Source of the DNA: Pseudacidovorax intermedius | GTDB lineage: Bacteria > Pseudomonadota > Gammaproteobacteria > Burkholderiales > Burkholderiaceae_C | Assembly (NCBI RefSeq): GCF_001476815.1 | Contig: NZ_LDSL01000134.1 | Coordinates: forward strand, 1-40,822 | Reading direction: 5' to 3' | Length of the DNA: 40,822 nt | Shown here: in pieces, positions 32,640 to 40,822 of the stretch | How positions within the stretch are numbered: the first letter of the stretch is position 1 | Layout: the number at the start of each line of letters is the position of its first letter | Program-made: the position numbers and the translations under genes | Notes under the pieces: model-generated | Databases searched by the model: none | What the model was told of the DNA's origin: nothing | What the model saw: only the letters and a program-made list of their open reading frames with translations

Positions 32640-32662
32640 TGATAACGATTGTACGTTATCAA
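32639..32662. promoter_or_regulatory. Zur-box-like palindrome controlling the zinc operon
   Basis: TTGATAACG at 32639-32647 and CGTTATCAA at 32654-32662 are perfect inverted repeats around ATTGTA. Read on the minus strand the centre is TACAAT, a good -10. The palindrome borders the small ORF start and lies in the 91-base gap to tex, so bound Zur would block the znu promoter and might also affect tex. Zur identity follows from the operon's own regulator gene. Confidence 0.82.
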
Positions 32663-32730
32663 TAGCCGCCTGAGCCGACTGCAGCCCTATGGCAAACTGC
32701 CGCCCTTTTTCTCGGACAGACCAAGCAAGC

Positions 32731-35106
<2,376 letters not shown>

Positions 35107-35169
35107 TCGCACGGGGAATCTTCTCGAAACTTGCGTTTCGTGAAGTGCAAGTGACTGATGGGAAATGGA

Positions 35170-35196
35170 ATTTCTGAATAGAATCTTTTCAGAAAT
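35170..35196. promoter_or_regulatory. Inverted repeat upstream of the HipA-like gene, candidate operator
   Basis: ATTTCTGAA at 35170-35178 and TTCAGAAAT at 35188-35196 are perfect 9-base arms separated by TAGAATCTT, in an AT-rich patch 13 bases before the ATG of the next gene. A second small dyad, CGAAAC (35125-35130) with GTTTCG (35135-35140), lies upstream. Since the product has its own N-terminal DNA-binding-like segment, autoregulation is a natural guess. Confidence 0.6.
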
Positions 35197-35209
35197 CGTT
35201 TCATAACCC

Positions 35210-36592
35210 ATGCGGCCTATCCAGCTCACCCCGGACGCGCTGCGCCAGCAGCTGGCCCGCCAGCCGGCGCAGGCGGCTCCAGACCTGGCGGCCGCGCTCG
35301 GCGTCAGCGTGCCGACGCTGCATCGCCAGATGGCCAGGCTGCCGGCCGGCGAGGTGCTCAGCGCCGGCCGGGCGCGGCGCACCCGGCATGCCCTGACGCG
35401 TCGCCTGCGCGGCGGCCCCGCGCAGCTGCCGGTGTTCGCGGTGGACCGCGAAGGCCGGCTGCAGGCCGTTGGCCCGCTTGCGCTCACCCAGCCCGAAGGC
35501 AGCCACCTGCTGCTGGCGGACGCCGGCTGGCCGGTGCCGGACGAGGCGCGCGACGGCTGGTGGCCGGGCCTGCCGTATCCGCTGCACCAGATGCGGCCCC
35601 AGGGCTACATGGGCCGGCAGTTCGCCCGGCTGTCCCATCGCCGGCTGCAGGTGCCGGAGGACGTGGCCCGCTGGAGCGACGACGACGCGCTCTTCGCCAT
35701 GAGCGTGGCCGGCAGCGACCTGAGCGGCCACCTCGTCGTCGGCGAGGCGGCCTGCCAGCAATGGCTGGCCGACCGGGCGCAGCCCCCGGCGCCCGTGGCC
35801 GAGGCCGCGACCGTGGCCCATTACCGGCAACGCGCCGACGAAGCGGTGGCCGCCGGCGTGCCCGGTTCCAGCGCGGCGGGGGAGTTTCCCAAGTTCACCG
35901 CGGTGCGTGCGCTCCCGGGCGCCGCCACGCCGCATGTCATCGTCAAGTTCTCCGGCGCCGACGATTCGGCCACCGTGCGGCGCTGGGCCGACCTGCTGGT
36001 CTGCGAGCACCTGGCGCTCGAAGCGGCCGCCACGCTGCCGGGCTTGCACGCGGCGCGCAGCCGCATCCTGGCAGGCGGCGGGCGCACTTTCCTGGAAGTC
36101 GAACGCTTCGACCGGCACGGCGAGGCGGGCCGCAGCCCCCTGTGCGCGCTCGACGTGCTGGACGCCGCCTTCCTGGGCCGGGGCGGCAGCCAGTGGACGG
36201 AACTGGCGGCGGGGCTGGCCGGCCTGGGCCTGCTGGCGGATGGCGCGGAAGCGGCCGTGCAGCGGTTGTGGTGGTTCGGCCGCCTGATCGCCAACAGCGA
36301 CATGCACACCGGCAACCTGGCCTTTGTGCCGGTCGATGGACGGCTGGCCCTGGCGCCGGCCTACGACATGCTCCCGATGCGGCTGGCGCCCCTGGCGGGC
36401 GGCGAACTGCCGGTCCGCTCGCCCGAGTTCGCCCTGCCGCTGCCGCAGGAGCGCCCGGCCTGGCTGGCGGCCTGCACCGCCGCCCTCGGCTTCTGGGACG
36501 CCGCCGCGGCGGACGGGCGCATCGGCCCGTCGTTCCGCGCCGTCTGCGCCGAGCATGGCGCGGCCCTGCGCCGGCTGGCGGACAAGGCTTGA
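35210..36592 (+). CDS. yjjJ: HipA-like Ser/Thr kinase with built-in HTH (YjjJ type)
   Basis: 460 residues, similar in size and layout to Escherichia coli YjjJ (443 aa). The first about 60 residues contain a helix-turn-helix-like stretch (PDLAAALGVSVPTLHRQMAR). The HipA kinase fold follows: GEFPKFTAV and HVIVKFS for nucleotide binding, LEVERFDRHG, then the catalytic NSDMHTGNLAF with Asp364 and Asn369, and the metal-binding Asp386 in APAYDMLPMRL. All kinase residues are present, so it should be active. There is no hipB antitoxin gene beside it, consistent with this single-gene subfamily in which the HTH is fused to the toxin. Targets are unknown. Confidence 0.9.
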   Translation: MRPIQLTPDALRQQLARQPAQAAPDLAAALGVSVPTLHRQMARLPAGEVLSAGRARRTRHALTRRLRGGPAQLPVFAVDREGRLQAVGPLALTQPEGSHLLLADAGWPVPDEARDGWWPGLPYPLHQMRPQGYMGRQFARLSHRRLQVPEDVARWSDDDALFAMSVAGSDLSGHLVVGEAACQQWLADRAQPPAPVAEAATVAHYRQRADEAVAAGVPGSSAAGEFPKFTAVRALPGAATPHVIVKFSGADDSATVRRWADLLVCEHLALEAAATLPGLHAARSRILAGGGRTFLEVERFDRHGEAGRSPLCALDVLDAAFLGRGGSQWTELAAGLAGLGLLADGAEAAVQRLWWFGRLIANSDMHTGNLAFVPVDGRLALAPAYDMLPMRLAPLAGGELPVRSPEFALPLPQERPAWLAACTAALGFWDAAAADGRIGPSFRAVCAEHGAALRRLADKA

Positions 36593-36630
36593 GGCCCTGC
36601 GGCACAATCCGCCGCCCATCCGTCCCGTCC

Positions 36631-37701
36631 ATGAAAGCTCTGCGCATCCACGCCGGCCCCGCGGCCCGCGCCCACCTCGAGAAGAACGGCCTCGCGCCCG
36701 ATCACGTGCGCGTGGTGCCCGGCGCCGCCGGTGGGCCCAAGGGGCTGATCCTCGGGCCGCTGGACCGCTTCCTCTTCGGCGAATGGCTGCCGCAGTCGCG
36801 CCAGCCGGTGGACCTCGTCGGCGCCTCCATCGGGGCGTGGCGTCTGGCCACTGCCTGCCTGAACGATCCGGCCGCGGCCTTCGGCCGCTTCGAGCGCGAC
36901 TACATCGCCCAGCGCTTCGACCCGCCCGAAGGCCGCAAGCGCATGAGCGCGCAGCAGGTCAGCCAGCGCTTCGGCGCCGACCTGGCGGGCTTCTTCGGCC
37001 AGCGCGTGGCCGAGGTGCTGAACCATCCCCGGTGGCGGCTGCACGTGGTGACGGCGCACGGGCGCCACCTGCTGGGCCGCGAAGGCGGCGTGCGCACGGT
37101 GGCCGGCTACCTGGGCGCCTTCGTCGCCAACGGGCTGCACCGCCGCAGCCTCGGCGGCTGGCTGGAGCGCTGCGTGTTTTCGGCCGGCGGCGCCGAACTG
37201 CCTTTCGACCCGCGCGACTTCCGCACCCGCCGCGTGCCGCTCGACGCCGCCAACTTCCATCCCGCGCTGCAGGCGTCGTGCGCCATTCCCTTCGTGCTGC
37301 AGGCGGTGCACGACATTCCCGGCGCGCCGCCCGGTGCCTACTGGGACGGCGGGATCACCGACTACCACCTCCACCTGCGCTACCGGGCGGAGGAGGGCAT
37401 CGTGCTCTATCCGCATTTCCAGCAGGCCGTGGTACCCGGCTGGCTGGACAAGGGCCTGACCTGGCGCCACCGCGCCACGCCGGCCCTGGACCGCATGGTG
37501 CTCATTGCGCCCGACCCGGACTGGGTGCGCCGCCTGCCGCGCGGCAAGCTGCCCGACCGCAAGGATTTCACCGACCCCGGCCTGAGCCCCGAGGCCCGCG
37601 CCGCCGCCTGGCGCCGCGCCGTCGGCGAGGCGAGCCGTCTCGCGGAAGAGTGGGCCGAGTGGCTCCGCCGCCCGGACATGGCGGCCGTCCTACCCCTTTG
37701 A
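36631..37701 (+). CDS. Patatin-like phospholipase
   Basis: 356 residues. The serine hydrolase nucleophile is Ser66 in LVGASIGAW (GxSxG) and the dyad aspartate is Asp239 in YWDGGITDYH (DGG). The Gly-rich oxyanion loop is PGAAGGPKGLI (30-40). No signal peptide or membrane helix is seen, so it is probably cytoplasmic or peripheral. It hydrolyses acyl esters or lysophospholipids; the substrate is unknown. It begins 38 bases after yjjJ and may share its transcript. Confidence 0.88.
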   Translation: MKALRIHAGPAARAHLEKNGLAPDHVRVVPGAAGGPKGLILGPLDRFLFGEWLPQSRQPVDLVGASIGAWRLATACLNDPAAAFGRFERDYIAQRFDPPEGRKRMSAQQVSQRFGADLAGFFGQRVAEVLNHPRWRLHVVTAHGRHLLGREGGVRTVAGYLGAFVANGLHRRSLGGWLERCVFSAGGAELPFDPRDFRTRRVPLDAANFHPALQASCAIPFVLQAVHDIPGAPPGAYWDGGITDYHLHLRYRAEEGIVLYPHFQQAVVPGWLDKGLTWRHRATPALDRMVLIAPDPDWVRRLPRGKLPDRKDFTDPGLSPEARAAAWRRAVGEASRLAEEWAEWLRRPDMAAVLPL

Positions 37702-37937
37702 CCTCATCGCGCTCGCAGGCGCTGGCGACCGCGGCCGGCGCCGAATTCGGCGGGCAGGTCTCCAATTCGTTCAGCGTTAGACATTTGGTTTGCAAAATTT
37801 GAATTCTTTTGGATTAATCGATGCCGTCCAATGGGAAGAATTTGCACGAATTCGGCGCCCACGGGTTCCCAGGCCCTCAAGCCGGCGCCCCGCTGGCCGA
37901 TAAACAAGGCATCGGATTAGTTGCCGGGAGGCCCGCC
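37702..37937. other. 236-base gap before the EAL/HDOD gene
   Basis: This gap is far more AT-rich than its surroundings. It contains a repeated CGAATTCGGCG sequence (37741-37753 area and 37849-37859 area), the first as the palindrome GCCGAATTCGGC. A candidate promoter is described separately. I see no gene; the frame open from 37821 upstream of the chosen start lacks a ribosome binding site. Confidence 0.45.
37790..37818 (+). promoter_or_regulatory. Candidate sigma-70 promoter of the EAL/HDOD gene
   Basis: TTGCAA at 37790-37795, 17-base spacer, ATTAAT at 37813-37818, four of six matches in each box. It is the only AT-rich promoter-like sequence before the gene and would give a leader of about 110 bases. 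Confidence 0.4.
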
Positions 37938-39182
37938 ATGCTCGATTCCTTGTCGTCCTCCCCGGCTGCATTGCCCGACGAGGCACCCCAGCCCATTCAT
38001 GCAGACATCGCGCCCTCGCTGGGCCGGCGGGTGATGGTCGATGCCCACCGGCGCATCGCCGGCTACCAGGCCGTGGCCCTGCGCGGCGTGCCTGCCCAGC
38101 GGCTGGCCGATCCCAGCCTGCGCGAGCCCGCCCCTGGCGCCGCCGCCAGCCTGCGCAGTCCGACCTTCTTGACCTGCACCTGCGACGACCTGGCGGGCCC
38201 AGCCCTCGATGCGCTGGACCCGGAACATGTCGTCATCCAGGTGACCAACGGCGGTGCCAGCGTCGGTTTCGACCCCGAGCGCCTCAAGGCCGCGCGCGCC
38301 CGCGGTTTCAGGCTGGCCTTCGATGCGCGGTTGATGAAGGAATACGAAAGCGCCGTCCCGCTGGCGTCCTACGTGGTGCTGGAGATGGGCGTGCTGCCGC
38401 TGGATCTGGCCTCGATGATGGCCCGCGCCATCCAGAAGACCACCCAGGCCGTGCCGCTGGCGGTACAGGTGCGCACGCCGGTGCAGTTCAAGCAGCTCGC
38501 CGCCTCCGGCGTGCGCCTGTTCGAAGGCCGCTGGTATCTGCAGCCGCCCACCACGCCCGACCGCAGCGTGCAGCTGTCCTATTCCGCGCTGATCCGGCTG
38601 CTCAACCTCGTGGCGCACGACGCCGAGGTCTTCGAGATCGAATCGCTGCTCAAGCACGAGCCGACGCTGGCGCACAAGCTGCTGAGCCACCTGAACACCG
38701 CCGGCGCCGGCCTGGGCCAGAAGATCGAGTCCTTCCGCCATGCCGTCATGGCCGTGGGCAGCAAGCCGCTGCTGCGCTGGACGGCCATGCTGGTGGCGGG
38801 CACCGCGCCCGGCAGCGTGGCGCCCGCCGCCGGCACCCTGGCGGTAGTGCGTGGCCGGCTGATGGAGCTGATCGCGCTGCAGCACATGGCGCCGGCCGAC
38901 GCCGACCAGGCCTTCATGGCGGGCCTGTTCTCCATGCTGGACGTGCTGATGGCCACGCCGCTGCGCGAGGCGCTTGCGCTGATGCCGCTGCCTGCGCCGG
39001 TGTCGGAAGCCATCCTGCATGGCAGCGGCCCGTATGCCGGGCTGCTGGAGATTGCCAAGGCCTGCGAAAGCGCCGATCCGGCCTTGCTGGAGATCGTCTC
39101 GCAGCGCTACCGCATGCCGTCGGGCACGCTGCTGGCGATGCACCTGGAGGCCCTGGGCTGGGCCGAGCAACTGGCGGGCTGA
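37938..39182 (+). CDS. Degenerate EAL plus HDOD signalling protein (YuxH-like)
   Basis: 414 residues from ATG 37938, chosen because GGGAGG precedes it; the frame is open 39 codons further upstream. The N-terminal half (about 30-220) has an EAL-like fold, but the EAL motif itself is replaced (AGYQAVALRG) and the loop-end motif is altered (LFEGRWYLQPP), so c-di-GMP hydrolysis is not expected. The C-terminal HDOD domain (about 225-400) begins IRLLNLVAHDAEVFEIESLL with LKHEPTLAHKLLSHLNTAG. Such proteins act as inactive sensors or scaffolds in signalling. Neighbours give no clue. Confidence 0.88.
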   Translation: MLDSLSSSPAALPDEAPQPIHADIAPSLGRRVMVDAHRRIAGYQAVALRGVPAQRLADPSLREPAPGAAASLRSPTFLTCTCDDLAGPALDALDPEHVVIQVTNGGASVGFDPERLKAARARGFRLAFDARLMKEYESAVPLASYVVLEMGVLPLDLASMMARAIQKTTQAVPLAVQVRTPVQFKQLAASGVRLFEGRWYLQPPTTPDRSVQLSYSALIRLLNLVAHDAEVFEIESLLKHEPTLAHKLLSHLNTAGAGLGQKIESFRHAVMAVGSKPLLRWTAMLVAGTAPGSVAPAAGTLAVVRGRLMELIALQHMAPADADQAFMAGLFSMLDVLMATPLREALALMPLPAPVSEAILHGSGPYAGLLEIAKACESADPALLEIVSQRYRMPSGTLLAMHLEALGWAEQLAG

Positions 39183-39234
39183 GGCCCGCCCGCTATCCTG
39201 CAGCGGCGCCCCGCAGGCCGCCGCACGCGCGCCG

Positions 39235-40371
39235 TCACATCGACGACGCCAGCATCTCGCGGTAGTCCTCGCGCGTGGCCAGCCGCGGGTTGGTCTTGTG
39301 GCAATGGTCGACCATGGCGCCGTCGATCACCTTGTCGAACATGGCCTCGGTCACGCCGATCTCCGCCAGGCCGCTCGGCAGGCCCAGGCGGGCATTCATG
39401 TCGCGGATGGCCTCGCCGATGTCGCCCGGCTGGTCCAGGTGCATGGCGCGCGCCATGCGCTGCAGGCGATGCTCCTTCTGCACCGACTCGGCCCCGGCAT
39501 TGAAGCGCACCACGGCCGGCAGGAAGAGGGCGTTGAGTGTGCCGTGGTGCAGACGCGGATCGACGCCGCCCAGGCTGTGGCTCAGGCTGTGCACGCAGCC
39601 CAGGCCCTTCTGGAAGGCCATGGCGCCCTGCATCGACGCGCTCATCAGGTTCAGGCGGGCCTCGCGGTCGCTGCCGTCCTTCGTCGCACGCTCGATGTGG
39701 TTCCAGGCTCGCTCCAGGCCATCGAGCGCAATGCCGTCGGCCGGCGGGTTGAAGGCGCCGGCCATGAAGGTCTCCATGCAGTGCGCGATGGCGTCCATGC
39801 CCGTGGCGGCGGTCAGGCGCGGCGGCAGGCCCAGCGTGAGCTCGGGGTCGCAGATGGCGGCCTTGGGCATCAGGTGCCAGCTGTGGAAGCCCAGCTTGCG
39901 GTGGTCGTCCACGATGATGATGGCGCCGCGCGCCACCTCGCTGCCGGTGCCGGCCGTGGTGGGCACCGCGATCAGCGGCGCCACGCCGTCGGTGATCTTC
40001 GGCGAGCCGCCCTCGATGGTGGCGTAGGTCTTGAGCGGCCCCTCGTGCGTGGCGGCGATGGCCACGCCCTTGGCGCAGTCGATGGCCGAGCCGCCACCCA
40101 CGGCGATCAGCCCGTCGCAGCGGCCGGCGCGGTAGGCCTGCACCGCGGCGCGCACCGCGGCCTCGGTGGGGTTGGACGGCGTCTGGTCGAACACCGCGGC
40201 TTCCAGGCCGTCCAGCGCCGCCAGCGTCCTGTCGAGCAGGCCGGCCGCGCGCACGCCGGCGTCGGTCACCACCAGCGGCCGGGCAATGCCGATGCGCCGG
40301 CACTCGTCGGCCAGCAGGCGCAGCGCGCCGAACTCGAACTGGATCTGGGTGAGGTAATTGATGAGGGCCAT
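39235..40371 (-). CDS. Iron-dependent alcohol dehydrogenase
   Basis: 378 residues, group III Fe-ADH. The nucleotide-binding loop is GLIAVGGGSAIDCAKG (about 87-102), with PTTAGTGSEV (137-146). The metal ligands are Asp193 and His197 in GMDAIAHCMETF, His261 in CVHSLSHSLGG and His275 in DPRLHHGTLNALFLP, in family spacing. NAD(P)-linked oxidation of an alcohol such as 4-hydroxybutyrate, or reduction of an aldehyde, is likely; the substrate is not defined. GGAGA lies 7 bases before the ATG. It converges on the EAL/HDOD gene and diverges from the hydratase-like gene. Confidence 0.92.
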   Translation of the reverse strand: MALINYLTQIQFEFGALRLLADECRRIGIARPLVVTDAGVRAAGLLDRTLAALDGLEAAVFDQTPSNPTEAAVRAAVQAYRAGRCDGLIAVGGGSAIDCAKGVAIAATHEGPLKTYATIEGGSPKITDGVAPLIAVPTTAGTGSEVARGAIIIVDDHRKLGFHSWHLMPKAAICDPELTLGLPPRLTAATGMDAIAHCMETFMAGAFNPPADGIALDGLERAWNHIERATKDGSDREARLNLMSASMQGAMAFQKGLGCVHSLSHSLGGVDPRLHHGTLNALFLPAVVRFNAGAESVQKEHRLQRMARAMHLDQPGDIGEAIRDMNARLGLPSGLAEIGVTEAMFDKVIDGAMVDHCHKTNPRLATREDYREMLASSM

Positions 40372-40449
40372 GCGTGTCTCCGCGTTTAGGATGCCGCCCC
40401 ATCCTATAGCCATCGGCGCCGCGGCCCATTCAACCAGGAGACAGCCCGC

Positions 40450-40822
40450 ATGCACTTTCCCTCACCGACGCGCGGCCGGCGCCCGGCGCACCTGCTGCTC
40501 GCGCTCGCCGCTGCGGCGGCGCTCGGCGGCTGCAGCCTGCCGAAGTTCATGTCGCGCGGCGGCGGCGAGCCGGCCCGCGCCGCGGCGCCCGCGGCCGCAG
40601 CGCCGGCGGCGCCCGCCACGGCCGCGGCCGCGCCGCCGATGGCGCGCGTGCCCGGCTGCCTGAGCCCGGCGCAGATCGACGGCTGGATGCGGGCCTACGA
40701 GGCGCGCCGCCCGGTGCCCGACCTGCCCGCCGGCTTCGGCAGCGATGCCGCCGACTGCACCCGCGCCTTCTTCCAGCAGGCGCTGGCCGCGCGCATGGGC
40801 CCGCTGGTCGGCTACAAGGCCG
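40450..40822 (+). CDS. Hydratase-like lipoprotein, truncated by the window edge
   Basis: The first 124 residues are visible. The N-terminus has a signal peptide ending in the lipobox LGGC (Cys at about residue 28), then an Ala/Pro linker (about 38-65). What follows (LSPAQIDGWMRAYEARRPVPDLPAGF... and LVGYKA at the end) resembles the start of the 2-keto-4-pentenoate hydratase/fumarylacetoacetase-like fold, where IGYKVGLT-type sequences are common. A lipid-anchored or periplasmic member is unusual. GGAG precedes the ATG by 10 bases. The rest of the protein is outside the window. Confidence 0.65.
   Translation, partial: MHFPSPTRGRRPAHLLLALAAAAALGGCSLPKFMSRGGGEPARAAAPAAAAPAAPATAAAAPPMARVPGCLSPAQIDGWMRAYEARRPVPDLPAGFGSDAADCTRAFFQQALAARMGPLVGYKA

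Noticed and set aside
39183-39234. Possible terminator between the convergent EAL/HDOD and alcohol dehydrogenase genes
   Set aside because: Only a five-base CCTGC/GCAGG stem with a large loop and no T tract can be formed.

Overview
The window is very GC-rich and densely coded. Gene content and synteny point to a Burkholderiales beta-proteobacterium, most like the Comamonadaceae: lptF/lptG divergent from pepA, holC after pepA, a lone Bug-type (TctC) binding protein, a DUF4148-like secreted protein and a CysB-family regulator. No rRNA, tRNA, CRISPR array, insertion sequence or integrase was seen. It reads as ordinary chromosome rather than a mobile island.

Layout. 175-2120: arsenic resistance operon arsR-acr3-arsC on the minus strand, with a dyad at the arsR start. 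2369-3632: a small secreted protein and a pair of DUF202 membrane proteins. 3670-7008: a Bug binding protein and a sulfatase, divergent from a LysR regulator. 7151-12192: minus-strand DUF3309 protein, methionine-type aminotransferase, cysB, cbiX, lptG and lptF. 12215-14757: pepA, holC and a hypothetical. 14899-16110: a lone Liv-type binding lipoprotein. 16226-24217: an ECF sigma/ChrR stress regulon (below). 24319-29175: a lytic transglycosylase, a GH100-like glycosidase, a lipoprotein zinc metalloprotease and a secreted partner. 29230-32662: a zinc-uptake operon with its own Zur-type repressor gene, a Zur-box-like palindrome and a previously easy-to-miss 47-residue membrane ORF. 32731-39182: tex, a HipA-like kinase (yjjJ type), a patatin-like lipase and an inactive-EAL/HDOD protein. 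39235-40822: an iron-dependent alcohol dehydrogenase and the start of a hydratase-like lipoprotein.

The most coherent system is 16226-24289. An rpoE-chrR pair, the singlet-oxygen type of sigma/zinc anti-sigma, is flanked by two minus-strand operons. One holds an FAD amine-oxidase-like protein, a DUF1365 protein and a cyclopropane-fatty-acid synthase. The other holds a second CFA-like methyltransferase, a DUF1295 membrane protein, a DUF6134 protein and a DUF2177 protein. In front of rpoE and of each operon I find the same bipartite sequence, ATCCAA-N13-GCGTA(A/T)AGG, with identical spacing. It matches the TGATCC-N18-TAA type of promoter known for Rhodobacter sphaeroides RpoE. This suggests an autoregulated regulon that chemically modifies membrane acyl chains under photo-oxidative stress. 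The second interesting unit is the zinc operon, where a 47-codon membrane ORF sits directly under the Zur box and overlaps znuC by ATGA.

Functions are assigned from recognisable motifs and gene order only; no database search was run.
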